Positions 43,636 through 52,428 of a DNA stretch of 64,000 bases are shown piece by piece; within the stretch, counting starts at the first letter, position 1, and the number at the start of each line of letters is the position of its first letter. The notes under the pieces are model-generated. The model saw nothing but the letters and a program-made list of their open reading frames with translations. It searched no databases and was not told the DNA's origin. Made by a program: the position numbers and the translations under genes. The stretch lies in contig CAWIKR010000003.1 of NCBI GenBank assembly GCA_963836775.1, forward strand, positions 2,232,001 through 2,296,000, read 5' to 3'. The stretch comes from DASQPR01 sp963836775 (GTDB taxonomy: Bacteria > Actinomycetota > Actinomycetes > Mycobacteriales > Micromonosporaceae).

Positions 43636-44214
43636 GTGACGATCCCGCGCTATGTGGTCGGGACCGCCGCAGAGGCGACCCGGATCCTGCATTGGTTGAG
43701 CCGGACCGGCTGGCATCCACGCGCCGGCTTCGGTCTGCCGCCGACGGGCTCACCGGTCGCCACGCGCCTCGTCCTGTACGGGCGAGTGCCGACCCTCTCG
43801 CTGGCCGCGGTGGCCGCCGCGGCCGCCGGACGGGGTGTCGGCATCGTGGCGATCGCCGATATCGGCGGGCCACCCGGCCGGATGCTGGTGACCGCCTTGG
43901 AAAACCTGGGCCCGGTGCACCAGCATTTTGACCCGACCAGCCCGATCGACGGTCATCCGCTCCGGATCCTCGGCAGCAACGGCGGCTCGCCGATGCTCAC
44001 CGACGAAGCCCGGGTGATCGCGGCGTTGCTGCCGGAGCAGCGGGCACTGCTCGGCCGCCTCGCCAACGGCGAGACGATCGCGACCGCGGCCGCGGCCGAA
44101 TACCTGTCCTTACGCACCGCCAACCGGCGCATCGCCCAGGCACGCCAGTCGCTGGGGGTGCGAACCACCAGGGAAGCGGTGCTCGTCTTTATTCAGCAGC
44201 GGCGAGCGGACTAG
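43636..44214 (+). CDS. LuxR-type HTH protein
   Basis: About 192 residues; GTG 43636 has AAGGAGG 5 nt upstream. The N-terminal part (YVVGTAAEATRILHWLSRTG; LVTALENLGPVHQHFDP) has no recognised domain. The C-terminal HTH is LLPEQRALLGRLANGETIAT, AAEYLSLRTANRRIAQARQS, a NarL-like recognition helix. Probably a DNA-binding regulator of unknown signal. Its 3' end overlaps the converging acyltransferase by 26 bp. Confidence 0.78.
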   Translation: MTIPRYVVGTAAEATRILHWLSRTGWHPRAGFGLPPTGSPVATRLVLYGRVPTLSLAAVAAAAAGRGVGIVAIADIGGPPGRMLVTALENLGPVHQHFDPTSPIDGHPLRILGSNGGSPMLTDEARVIAALLPEQRALLGRLANGETIATAAAAEYLSLRTANRRIAQARQSLGVRTTREAVLVFIQQRRAD

Positions 44215-44983
44215 CACCGCGAGCGGCGCGCCGGTGCGTCCGCGCGGTCGACAGGGGCCGCCGCGGATCGGTCCATGCCGGCAGCCGGGGCTCGTCCGCG
44301 CGCAGCGGGCGCAGCTCGTCGACGATGGCGTCCATGATGCGGTCGGTCGCGACGCGGACTGCCCGCGCACTCTGGTCGGTGTCGAACCGGACCGGCGCCC
44401 CGAAGTGCACCCGCACCACCGGCCGGTGCCGGATCGCCCACCAGATCCGGCCGGACATGCCACGCGGCGCGCCCCACGGCAGCACCAGGTGCGCCCCCCA
44501 CTGCGCGACCGGCACCACCGGCGCGCCCGAGGCCTTGGCCAGCCGCGCCAGACCCGTCTTGCCACGCTCCGGCCACATCCCCGGATCCAGTGTGATCCGG
44601 CCCTCCGGGTAGCCCAGCAGCACCGACCGCTCGGCCAGAGCCACCTGCGCGGTGCCGAACGCCGCGATCACCGTAGGCTCCCGCCGGTCCACCCGGATGT
44701 GCCCGGCGGCGCGCATCGCCGGCCCGACCACGGGCGCCCGGAACAGCCCGCCGGTCGCCATGATCCGAGGCGCGATGCGGCGTTTCGCGCACGCCGCCGT
44801 GAGCACGAACGGGTCGAACGCCCCGACGTGGTTGGCGGCCAGGATCAGCGGGCCACGGCGCAGATCGTCCGGCACGTCGCCGGTGACTCGAAGCCGGCAC
44901 ACCGATCCGACCAGCACCCGGGCCGCGGCCAGCGCCGCCCGCCACAAAATCGGCGGACGCCACGGCTCCGGGGCCACGGTCAC
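44189..44983 (-). CDS. 1-acyl-sn-glycerol-3-phosphate acyltransferase (PlsC family)
   Basis: 264 residues. Motif I NHVGAFDPFVL (NHxxxxD), motif II region GHIRVDRREPT, motif III GYPEGRITLDPG (PEG), motif IV SGAPVVPVAQWG. This fold transfers an acyl chain to lysophosphatidic acid or to another membrane acceptor. The C terminus is basic (RTHRRAARG). It lies 6 nt downstream of the DUF6319-like gene on the same strand. Confidence 0.92.
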   Translation of the reverse strand: MTVAPEPWRPPILWRAALAAARVLVGSVCRLRVTGDVPDDLRRGPLILAANHVGAFDPFVLTAACAKRRIAPRIMATGGLFRAPVVGPAMRAAGHIRVDRREPTVIAAFGTAQVALAERSVLLGYPEGRITLDPGMWPERGKTGLARLAKASGAPVVPVAQWGAHLVLPWGAPRGMSGRIWWAIRHRPVVRVHFGAPVRFDTDQSARAVRVATDRIMDAIVDELRPLRADEPRLPAWTDPRRPLSTARTHRRAARGASPLAAAE

Positions 44984-44989
44984 CGGCGC

Positions 44990-45736
44990 TCAGCGCACCG
45001 TCGGGAAGTCGGCGAGCCGGGCCTCGATCTCGGCCAGCTCGTTGCGCAGCCGCGCGGCGTGCGCCTGGGCCTGGGCGCGCTCGCCCTCGATGATCGCCTC
45101 GACGGCTTCGGCCACGCCCGGCACGTCGAGCATGCCGACCAGTTGCAGCGCCTCGGCGGCCTTGATGATGTAGGGCCGGGCCAGCGCCTTGGTGCCCTGC
45201 TGCGCGGCGACGGTCCAGTCGCCGTCGGTGTAGGCCACCGTGACGGTCAGGCTCGGCAGCGGCTTCGGCCTGGCCGCCTTCGCCACCTTGCGGGGCTTGT
45301 CGTCGCCGACGGCCTGGACCGGCACCGCCTTGCCGTTGGCTGCTGCGTCCACTGAGACCTCCTGGGCTGGTGCCGGGTTTCGGGCGGGCCTGCTCGGCGC
45401 CGCCAGCTCCTCATAGCTGGGAAAGGTGGGTCCGGGCTCGGGCTCGGGCTCCGGCTGGGCCGCCGGTGCGCTCACCTTAGGCGCCCGCTTCGCCGGTGTC
45501 TTTGCCGGAATGGCCAGGTCAACGGCTGAGAAGGGGAGTTCGTCGCGGCCGAACCGGACCACGATCCACTCGTCTTCGGACGGGTCGAGGAGCTCGATGA
45601 CCTGCCCGAACTTACCGACAATCTGGCCGGCGGCCGGGGTGAACTCGACTTTCGGTTTGCGACCGGCCGCGAGCGCCGTGCGGATCGTGTCCACGTCCGC
45701 GCCGGACAACCCGCGCCCCGCGGTCGGCGGTGCCAT
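44990..45736 (-). CDS. Actinobacterial conserved protein (DUF6319-like)
   Basis: 248 residues; ATG 45736 follows GGAGGATGCG. The conserved N-terminal block is LSGADVDTIRTALAAGRKPK, AAGQIVGKFGQVIELLDPSE, VVRFGRDELPFSAVDLAIP. A Pro/Glu/Lys-rich linker and a helical C-terminal region (EAIIEGERAQAQAHAARL) follow. I associate the block with DUF6319 from memory only. Possibly nucleic-acid or chromatin related given the basic linker, but this is speculative. Confidence 0.75.
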   Translation of the reverse strand: MAPPTAGRGLSGADVDTIRTALAAGRKPKVEFTPAAGQIVGKFGQVIELLDPSEDEWIVVRFGRDELPFSAVDLAIPAKTPAKRAPKVSAPAAQPEPEPEPGPTFPSYEELAAPSRPARNPAPAQEVSVDAAANGKAVPVQAVGDDKPRKVAKAARPKPLPSLTVTVAYTDGDWTVAAQQGTKALARPYIIKAAEALQLVGMLDVPGVAEAVEAIIEGERAQAQAHAARLRNELAEIEARLADFPTVR

Positions 45737-45809
45737 CGCATCCTCCGTACATTCGTTTGATTGCGCCCTTCCTACCAGGCACCCCCGACACAGTTCACGC
45801 GACCCGCCG

Positions 45810-46589
45810 TCAGGTGCGCCGCGCCATCCAGATCCCGGTCGACAACTTCTGCTCGACGACGCCGCCGCGACCATCGATCACCTCGGCGAGCGCCGCGTGC
45901 AGCCGGTCCCGGACCGGCTGGTCGAGCATCCGGTGCCCGGAGAAAGTCGACAGCAGAGTGAGGTAGCGCCGCGTCGGAAACGGCACCACGGTCACCACGA
46001 TCTGCTCCTCGACGCCGGTGAACAGTTCCGAGGATCGCAGCTCGTCCGGGTGGAACGCGGTGGCCGGATGCCGGTGCGCCACCGAGCTCTCCGAGATCTC
46101 CGGCGCGATCCGGTCGTAGACCTCGGTCAGCGCGTCACCCAGTGCCTCGTCGGCGAACCCGTAGTAGTGCCCGAAGACCGCCAGCACCCCGCCCGGCGCG
46201 AGCGCGTCGTGGGCCAGCCTGGTCCGCCGCTGCGGGTCCACCCAGTGCCAGGACTGCGCAGCGGCCAGGAGATCGATGCCACCGTCCGGCGGGGTCCAGT
46301 CCTCGAAGGTGCTCACCTCGACCGAGACCAGCTCGTCGCCGGTGAAGCGCCGCGCCAGCAGCGCGGCCATCGCGGGATCGGGCTCGATGCAGATCAGCGG
46401 TACGCCGATGGTGCGCAACACCACCGACCCCTTGCCGGTGCCGGCACCGGACTCGACGATCGACGCGGGCGGGCGCCCCAGATAGCCGACGATCCGGTCG
46501 GCGACCTCCACCGGGTAGCCCGGACGGACGTCGTCGTACGCGTCGGCGACCTCGCCGAAGACCTGCCGTTGCTGCCGTGTGGACGTCAT
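45810..46589 (-). CDS. Class I SAM-dependent methyltransferase
   Basis: 259 residues from ATG 46589. VFGEVADAYDDVRPGYPVEV is typical of the yeast Crg1/YcgJ-like group. Motif I is IVESGAGTGKGSVVL, with Ser where a Gly or Asp is usual, followed by LICIEPDPAMAALLARRF and the WHWVDPQRR motif. C-terminal TVVPFPTRRYLTLLSTFSGH. Substrate unknown. Divergent from the cupin-SDR pair, 37 nt between starts. Confidence 0.88.
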   Translation of the reverse strand: MTSTRQQRQVFGEVADAYDDVRPGYPVEVADRIVGYLGRPPASIVESGAGTGKGSVVLRTIGVPLICIEPDPAMAALLARRFTGDELVSVEVSTFEDWTPPDGGIDLLAAAQSWHWVDPQRRTRLAHDALAPGGVLAVFGHYYGFADEALGDALTEVYDRIAPEISESSVAHRHPATAFHPDELRSSELFTGVEEQIVVTVVPFPTRRYLTLLSTFSGHRMLDQPVRDRLHAALAEVIDGRGGVVEQKLSTGIWMARRT

Positions 46590-46626
46590 GCCGGGCACCC
46601 TACGTGCTTGATCTAGGGTCTGTCGT

Positions 46627-46980
46627 ATGAGTTCGGTCGTGATCGGCGTGCCCACCGCCGACCTGCAGCCGGAGCCGTTGGGTCCGGAGCAGATCGTCGC
46701 GGGCCGCCCCGAGGTGACCCATCGGCTCGTCCACGAGTCCGGCGACCGCCGCGTGCAGCGCGGCATCTGGCAGATCACGCCGGGCGTGGTCACCGACACC
46801 GAAGCCGACGAGATGTTCGTGGTGGTGACCGGGCGGGCCACGATCGAGCTGCTGGACTCCGGCCGCACGCTCGAGGTCGGGCCGGGCGACCTGGTGGTGT
46901 TCCAGGACGGCGAGCGCACCCGGTGGACGGTTCACGAGACGCTGCGCAAGGTCTACCAGATCACCGGAGGCGCCACATGA
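46627..46980 (+). CDS. Cupin domain protein
   Basis: 117 residues of one conserved cupin barrel: WQITPGVVTDTEADEMFVVV (motif 1 without the classical two His residues), LEVGPGDLVVFQDGERTRWT (motif 2) and VHETLRKVYQI. This subtype (DUF861/ (S)-ureidoglycine-like) often has altered metal ligands. It overlaps the SDR start by 4 bp, so the pair is cotranscribed. Confidence 0.88.
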   Translation: MSSVVIGVPTADLQPEPLGPEQIVAGRPEVTHRLVHESGDRRVQRGIWQITPGVVTDTEADEMFVVVTGRATIELLDSGRTLEVGPGDLVVFQDGERTRWTVHETLRKVYQITGGAT

Positions 46981-47714
46981 CACAACCGGTCACCGTTGTC
47001 ACCGGGGGCGGCCGCGGCATCGGCGCCGCCACCGCGGTCGCACTCGCCGAGGCCGGGCATGACGTCGTCATCAACTATCGGGTCGCCAAGGACCGGGCGG
47101 CGCAGACCGCGGAGCTGGTCCGGGCCACCGGGCGGCGGGCCGTGATCGTGGCCGGCGACATCTCGGTCGAGGCCGATGTGGACCATCTCTTCGACGTCAC
47201 CGCCGCCGAGCTCGGGCCGGTCACCGGGCTGGTCAACAACGCCGGCGTGACCGGCCGGCTGGGCAGCCTGACCGAGGCGTCGCCGGAGACGATCCGACGG
47301 GTCGTCGACGTCAACGTGACCGGCTATCTGCTCTGTGCCCGGCGGGCGGTCCGGGACATGACCGGCCGTGGTGGCGCCATCGTGAACGTCTCATCGGCTG
47401 CCGCGACGCTGGGCAGTCCCGGCGAGTACATCCACTACGCGGCGGCCAAGGGCGCGGTCGACTCGATGACGATCGGGATGGCGAAGGAGTTCGGGCCGCT
47501 GGGCATCCGGGTCAACGCGGTCTCGCCGGGGCGTACCTATACCGAGATCCACGCCGAGATGGGTGACCCGGACCGGGCCGCCAAGATCGCCACGATCGCG
47601 CCGCTGCGCCGGGCCGCGATGCCGGCCGAGATCGCGTCGGCGATCGTCTGGCTGCTTTCGGACGCGGCCTCCTACACCTCCGGCGCCAACATCCGCATCG
47701 CCGGCGGCCTGTGA
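46977..47714 (+). CDS. Short-chain dehydrogenase/reductase
   Basis: 245 residues, classical SDR. Cofactor motif VVTGGGRGIGAATAVALAEA, NNAG in LVNNAGVTG, catalytic Ser in IVNVSSAAATLG and YxxxK in YAAAKGAVDS. The loop after strand 2 (INYRVAKDRAAQ, Arg rather than Asp) suggests NADP(H). It resembles FabG/glucose dehydrogenase-like oxidoreductases; substrate unknown. Coupled to the cupin gene. Confidence 0.92.
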   Translation: MTQPVTVVTGGGRGIGAATAVALAEAGHDVVINYRVAKDRAAQTAELVRATGRRAVIVAGDISVEADVDHLFDVTAAELGPVTGLVNNAGVTGRLGSLTEASPETIRRVVDVNVTGYLLCARRAVRDMTGRGGAIVNVSSAAATLGSPGEYIHYAAAKGAVDSMTIGMAKEFGPLGIRVNAVSPGRTYTEIHAEMGDPDRAAKIATIAPLRRAAMPAEIASAIVWLLSDAASYTSGANIRIAGGL

Positions 47715-47729
47715 CGGTCCCGCGGTGGC

Positions 47730-48164
47730 TCAGCCGGTGCGCGGCGTCAGCACCGCCATCGGGATCTCCCGGGTGACCTTGGCCTGGTAACCGGCGAAGT
47801 TCGGGGCCCGTTCGATCAGCTCGGCCCAGAGCGTGGCGCGTTCGGCCGGGCCGGCGACGGCGACGGCGACGTCGGAGTGCTGCCGGCCGACCTCGATCGC
47901 GGCGCGGTCGGTGCGGCGCAGGTTGCGGAACCACTGCGGTTCGGCCGCGGATCCGCCGGCCGAACCGGTGACCACATACCTGCCGTCGTTCATGAAGAAG
48001 CCGACCGGGTGGGTGTGCAGGGTCTTGGTCGTGCGGCCCTCGACGGTCAGCAGCAGCACCTGGACCCCGCCAACTTTGCCCAGCATCCGCCCGCCGGAGG
48101 CACGGTAGAGCGCGACGCTCATCGCGGTGCCGGCACGCATCATTCGTCGCTGAAAGGCGCCCAT
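47730..48164 (-). CDS. Deazaflavin (F420)-dependent nitroreductase family protein
   Basis: 144 residues; ATG 48164 follows GAGGAGGACGAA. The Ddn/DUF385 fold is shown by RASGGRMLGKVGGVQVLLLT, KTLHTHPVGFFMNDGRYVVT and GSAGGSAAEPQWFRNLRRT. Family members reduce quinones or nitro compounds with F420H2. It fits the F420 module 2-4 kb away but is not in its operon. Confidence 0.9.
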   Translation of the reverse strand: MGAFQRRMMRAGTAMSVALYRASGGRMLGKVGGVQVLLLTVEGRTTKTLHTHPVGFFMNDGRYVVTGSAGGSAAEPQWFRNLRRTDRAAIEVGRQHSDVAVAVAGPAERATLWAELIERAPNFAGYQAKVTREIPMAVLTPRTG

Positions 48165-48260
48165 TTCGTCCTCCTCGCGGCGGATCGCGCCGCACACGTC
48201 AACGCTAGAGCAGCCGAACGCCGGTCTCCAGATGCGGAGGCTGCCGTTTCTCGGGCGGGT

Positions 48261-48923
48261 CTACTGGGCCAGCTGGTGTTGTGTCTCGGCCGTCTCCTCG
48301 CGCTGCGGCACGGTCAGCGCGCGGTAGAGCAGCACCATGCCGCCGATCTGCGCGAGGTGGTAGGCGGAGGTCGGGTCGAGGCGCACGTAGCCGGTGATGT
48401 CGGGGCTGAGCACCTTGGCGCCGGCCGCGGCCATGCTGGCGAGCATGGCCCACAGGACCGGGATCGCCAGCGGGTGTTGCCGGTAGGCGGCCCAGCCCCA
48501 GAGCCCGAGCACGCCGAGCATGGTGATGCTCTCGCAGGCGAGGATGGCGCCGATGCCGGCGTGGCCGGTGACCGCAAGCGTGAGATAGGCGAGAAGCCCG
48601 GCGGAGCGGACCACCCAGAACGTGCGGGCGTGCCCCGGGCCGAGGACCTCTGCCACGGTGCCGGCGAGCAGGTATGAGACGGCGAGGACCACCATCACGC
48701 TGATCGTCGCCCAGCTGGTCGTCGCGACCGCGGGCCAGCGGGCCAGCACCCCGTGGTGGACGAATCCGCACAGCGCCGCCACGGCGGCCCAGCCGAACGC
48801 GGCGCGCCAGTAGCCGTGGGTGGCGGGCCGACGGGCGAGCCCGATCGCGAGCCCGAGCACCACGACACCGAGCAGCAGGTCGGTGAGGGCTTGGGTGGGC
48901 TGCGTCAACACCCCTCCCACCAT
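48261..48923 (-). CDS. Seven-helix membrane protein of unknown function
   Basis: About 220 residues with seven helices, from LTDLLLGVVVLGLAIGLA to IGGMVLLYRALTV. Conserved-looking polar residues sit in helices: GFVHHGVLARW and AYHLAQIGGMVLL. This resembles hemolysin-III/ceramidase-like seven-helix proteins, but the His/Asp metal set is incomplete. Start uncertain (ATG 48923; GTG 48920 or 48911; ATG 48944). Confidence 0.72.
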   Translation of the reverse strand: MVGGVLTQPTQALTDLLLGVVVLGLAIGLARRPATHGYWRAAFGWAAVAALCGFVHHGVLARWPAVATTSWATISVMVVLAVSYLLAGTVAEVLGPGHARTFWVVRSAGLLAYLTLAVTGHAGIGAILACESITMLGVLGLWGWAAYRQHPLAIPVLWAMLASMAAAGAKVLSPDITGYVRLDPTSAYHLAQIGGMVLLYRALTVPQREETAETQHQLAQ

Positions 48924-49051
48924 AGGCGCTGCCAGGCCGGGCATCGGCAGCCCAGGCGGCCGGCGCCGACGCGAGCGGCCGGCAGATCCGCCGGCCGGTG
49001 GCCGGCCGTGCCATCACCGCGGCGGGTCACCGGCGTCCGGGCCTCGCGTGG

Positions 49052-49534
49052 TCACCGGCCCGGCTGCAGCCCGGCGCGGAGCGCGGCTGCGACCTGCCCG
49101 GCCGCTGCCATCTCGTCGGCGGTGAGGCGGTCGACGAAGAGTTCCCGGATCGCCCGCAGGTGCGGCACCGTCGCCCCGTGGAAGGCGGCCGCGCCGGAGT
49201 CGGTGAGCACGATCTCGGCGCCCCGGCTGTCGGTGACGCACTCGTCCCGCCGGATCAGCGCGCGCCGTTCCATCCGGCCGAGGTGATGGGAGAGGCGGCT
49301 GCGTTCCCAGCCGATGCCGGCGGCCAGGTCGGAGGAGCGCAGCCGGCGCTCGGGTGCCTCACTGAGTGCGAGCATGACCGCGTAGTCACCGGGCGACAGG
49401 GCCGAATCGGTCTGCAGCCGGGCGGCGAGCTCGGAGCGCAGGGCGTCGGCGGTTTCGATGTACTCGCGCCAGATGCGTAGTTCATCGGCGGCCGGCAGCT
49501 GCCGCCCGCGGCGCCGCGGTGTGTTCTCGGTCAT
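49052..49534 (-). CDS. MarR family transcriptional regulator
   Basis: 160 residues from ATG 49534. HTH: RLRSSDLAAGIGWERSRLSH (recognition helix GWERSRLSHHLGRM), wing LIRRDECVTDSRGAEIVLTD. Its N terminus (RIWREYIETADALRSELAAR) is typical of MarR proteins that sit beside F420-dependent enzymes. It is divergent from the luciferase-like genes across a 15-bp inverted repeat that contains both promoters. Confidence 0.93.
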   Translation of the reverse strand: MTENTPRRRGRQLPAADELRIWREYIETADALRSELAARLQTDSALSPGDYAVMLALSEAPERRLRSSDLAAGIGWERSRLSHHLGRMERRALIRRDECVTDSRGAEIVLTDSGAAAFHGATVPHLRAIRELFVDRLTADEMAAAGQVAAALRAGLQPGR

Positions 49535-49549
49535 CAGAACCTCCGATGT

Positions 49550-49592
49550 GCTTGACGTGTCAATCATACGGCACATAATTGACACGTCAAGC
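49550..49592. promoter_or_regulatory. Symmetric face-to-face promoters with double MarR operator
   Basis: GCTTGACGTGTCAAT (49550-49564) and its complement ATTGACACGTCAAGC (49578-49592) flank 13 nt. Plus strand: -35 TTGACG (49552-49557), 16-nt spacer, -10 CATAAT (49574-49579). Minus strand: -35 TTGACG (49590-49585), 16-nt spacer, -10 TATGAT (49568-49563). Each arm is also a smaller dyad TTGAC-NN-GTCAA. Bound MarR would cover both -35 boxes. Confidence 0.8.
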
Positions 49593-49643
49593 AGTCGGGC
49601 CGCCGGTGATCCCGCCGGAAGCCCGCGACAGGGGGAAATGACC

Positions 49644-50693
49644 ATGACCACCCACGGCTTCGAATTCGGGCTGAACTCATTCGGGGAAGTGGCCACCGAC
49701 GGCGACCGCACGCTCAGCGACGCCGAGACACTCCGGCTGCTGGTCGACGAGGCCCGCAGAGCCGAAGCGGCCGGGCTGGACGTGTTCAGCGTCGGCGAGC
49801 ACTACCGCGAGGGCCACAACGACTCGGCGACACCGGTGCTCCTCGGCGCAGCCGCCACCGCCACCGAGCGGATCCGGCTCGGCACCTCGGTGACAGTGCT
49901 CAGCACCAACGACCCGGTCCGGCTCTACCACGACTTCTCCACCCTCGACGCCGTCTCCGGCGGCCGCGCCCAGCTGGTTCTCGGGCGGGCCTCGGCGACT
50001 GAGTCGTTCCCGCTGTTCGGCTACGACCTCGCCGACTACGAGCGGCTCTTCGAAGAGAAACTCGACCTGTTCATGCGGCTGCAGCGAGACGAGGAGGTCA
50101 CCTGGTCCGGCACCGTACGCACACCGCTGACCGACCAGCGTCTGCACCCGCGGATGCGGCCCGGCGGCATCCCTACCTGGATCGGCGTCGGCGGCAGCCC
50201 CCACTCGGTGATCCGCGCCGCCCGCTACGGCCTGCCGCTGATGCTCGCCATCATCGGCGGCCGGCCGCAGCGCTTCGCCGGCCACGTCGACCTCTACCAC
50301 CGCGCCCTCACGCAGTTCGGCCACGCGGCGCAGCCGGTCGGCATGCACTCACTCGGCCTGGTCGCCGACACCGACGACGAAGCCGTCGAAACCTGGTGGC
50401 AGTACTGGCAGCCGGTGGTGACCGCGCTCGCCGACGAGCGGGGCTTCTACGCACCGAACCGGCGCCGCTACGAAGCCGAGCTGGACCACGGCGCGCTGTT
50501 CGTCGGCTCACCCGAAACCGTCGCCCGGAAGATCGCCACCGTGGCACGGGACCTGCACCTGAACCGCTTCGACCTGAAGTACGACATCATGCACCTGCCG
50601 CGCAACGCCCGCGCCCGCAGCATCGAGCTGCTGGGCCACGAAGTCGCGCCGCGGGTCCGGGAACTACTGGACCGGGAGCCCTCTCATGTCTGA
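49644..50693 (+). CDS. Luciferase-like monooxygenase (flavin/F420-dependent), copy 1
   Basis: 349 residues; ATG 49644 is 8 nt after GGGGG, better than ATG 49638. Bacterial-luciferase TIM barrel: FEFGLNSFGEVATDG, SVGEHYREGHNDSATPVLLG, RIRLGTSVTVLSTNDPVRLY, and the signature SATESFPLFGYDLADYERLF. It overlaps the next gene by 8 bp. The two paralogues share SFPLFGYDLADY and GVGGSPHSVIR-type blocks and arose by tandem duplication. Confidence 0.92.
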   Translation: MTTHGFEFGLNSFGEVATDGDRTLSDAETLRLLVDEARRAEAAGLDVFSVGEHYREGHNDSATPVLLGAAATATERIRLGTSVTVLSTNDPVRLYHDFSTLDAVSGGRAQLVLGRASATESFPLFGYDLADYERLFEEKLDLFMRLQRDEEVTWSGTVRTPLTDQRLHPRMRPGGIPTWIGVGGSPHSVIRAARYGLPLMLAIIGGRPQRFAGHVDLYHRALTQFGHAAQPVGMHSLGLVADTDDEAVETWWQYWQPVVTALADERGFYAPNRRRYEAELDHGALFVGSPETVARKIATVARDLHLNRFDLKYDIMHLPRNARARSIELLGHEVAPRVRELLDREPSHV

Positions 50694-51717
50694 TCTCGAA
50701 TTCGGCCTGGACACCTTCGGCGACGTCCCCGAGGACGACGCCGGCCGGCCAATCTCCTACGCCGCGGCGATCCGGCAGGTCGTCGACGAGGCGGTGCTCG
50801 CCGATGACCTCGGCGTCGACGTCATCGCCCTGGGCGAGCACCACCGACCCGAATACTCGGTCTCGACTCCGGAGACGGTGCTCGCCGGGATCGCCACCCG
50901 CACGTCGCGGATCCGCCTCGCCTCCGGGGTCACGGTGCTCAGCTCCGACGACCCGGTCCGGGTGTTCCAGCGGTTCGCCACCGTGGACGCGCTGTCGAAC
51001 GGCCGGGCCGAGGTGATCCTCGGCCGCGGCTCGTTCACCGAGTCGTTCCCGCTGTTCGGCTACGACCTCGCCGACTACGACGTGCTCTTCGAGGAGAAGA
51101 TCGAGCTGTTCGCGAAGCTGCTCGACGAGAAGCCGGTCACCTGGAGCGGCACCGTGCGCGCACCGCTGCAGGACGCCGACGTGTTCCCGAAGACCGAGTC
51201 CGGCCGGCTGACCACCTGGGTCGGCGTCGGCGGGTCACCGCAGTCGGTGATCCGGACCGCCCACTATGGGCTGCCGTTGATGCTCGCCATCATCGGCGGC
51301 CAGCCTGGCCGGTTCGGCCCCTACATCGACCTCTACCGGCGCGCCGCCGCGGAGTTCGGCACCACCGCGCATCCGGTCGGCATGCACTCGCCGGGCTTTA
51401 TCGCCGACACCGACGAGGCCGCCAAGGAGATCTTCTGGCCGCACTACCAGGTGATGCGGGACCGGATCGGGGCGCTGCGCGGCTGGCCGCCGATCCGCCG
51501 CGCCGAGTTCGACGCCGAAGTCGAGCACGGATCCCTCTACATCGGATCACCGGAGACGGTGGCCCGCAAGATCGCCGCGGCCGTCGGCGACCTCGGCGTC
51601 GGCCGCTTCGACCTGATCTACACCGCCGGGGCCCAGCCGGTCAGCGCGCGCCTGCGGGCCGTGGAGCTCTACGGCACCAAGGTCATCCCGATGGTCCGCG
51701 ATCTGCTGGGAGGCTGA
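50686..51717 (+). CDS. Luciferase-like monooxygenase (flavin/F420-dependent), copy 2
   Basis: 343 residues. Same barrel and motifs as its upstream paralogue: LEFGLDTFGDVPEDDAGRP, ALGEHHRPEYSVSTPETVLA, GSFTESFPLFGYDLADYDVL, VGVGGSPQSVIRTAHYGLPL, YIGSPETVARKIAAAVGDLG. The duplicated enzymes could form a heterodimer, as LuxAB do. The reductase-like gene starts 2 nt after its stop, which suggests a cofactor-recycling operon. Confidence 0.92.
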   Translation: MSDLEFGLDTFGDVPEDDAGRPISYAAAIRQVVDEAVLADDLGVDVIALGEHHRPEYSVSTPETVLAGIATRTSRIRLASGVTVLSSDDPVRVFQRFATVDALSNGRAEVILGRGSFTESFPLFGYDLADYDVLFEEKIELFAKLLDEKPVTWSGTVRAPLQDADVFPKTESGRLTTWVGVGGSPQSVIRTAHYGLPLMLAIIGGQPGRFGPYIDLYRRAAAEFGTTAHPVGMHSPGFIADTDEAAKEIFWPHYQVMRDRIGALRGWPPIRRAEFDAEVEHGSLYIGSPETVARKIAAAVGDLGVGRFDLIYTAGAQPVSARLRAVELYGTKVIPMVRDLLGG

Positions 51718-51719
51718 CG

Positions 51720-52428
51720 ATGGCTATCACTTACCGACGTCCACACCACCGACGTCTACACCGTCGGTATCCTCGGCGCTGGCAAGCTCGGCACCGCGCT
51801 GGCCCGGCTCGCCGTCGCCGAGGGCTATCGGGTGCTGATCGCCGGCTCCGGCGACCCCGGGCGGATCGCGCTCACCGTCGAGGTGCTCACTCCCGGCGCC
51901 GTCGCGACCACGGCACGGGACGCCGCCGCCCGCGCCGACCTCGTCATCCTCGCGCTCCCGCTCGGCAAATACCGTGCCGTTCCCGTCGACGCGCTGGCCG
52001 GCAAGCTCGTCATCGACGCGATGAACTACTGGTGGGAGGTCGACGGCATCCGCGACGACCTGAACGACCCGGCGACGTCGTCCAGTGAGATCGTGCAGGC
52101 GCACCTGCCCGGTGCACGGGTCGTGAAGGCCTTCAACCACGTCGGCTACCACGACATCGAGGACCAGGCTCGCGCGTCCGGCCGTCAGGGCCGCACCGCG
52201 GTCGCGATCGCCGGCGACGACCCGGCCGACGTGGCCACGGTCGCCGAATTCGTCGACTCGCTGGGCTTCGACCCGGTGCCGGCCGGGCCGCTGGCCGAAG
52301 GCGTACGCATGCAGCCCGGCACCGAACTCTTCGGCGCCGACGTCGACGCCGGCGAGGTGCGGGCCCGGCTGGACCGGTTCCCGGCCACCGAGCGCGGCCG
52401 GGCGGTCGCCGTCGCGCGCGGTGCCTAG
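51720..52428 (+). CDS. NADPH-dependent F420 reductase-like protein, frame break near start
   Basis: The natural start ATG 51720 has GGGAGGCTGACG, but that frame is not the protein. The conserved frame begins at about 51733: TDVHTTDVYTVGILGAGKLG (Rossmann), then ALARLAVAEGYRVLIAGSGD, NDPATSSSEIVQ, VVKAFNHVGYHDIEDQAR and PGTELFGADVDAGEVRARL. Removing one T at 51731-51732 would join MAIT to TDVHTTD. Without it, only GTG 51832 remains, losing the cofactor loop. Expected role: hydride transfer between NADP(H) and F420 for the upstream monooxygenases. It may be a pseudogene or an assembly indel. Confidence 0.78.
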
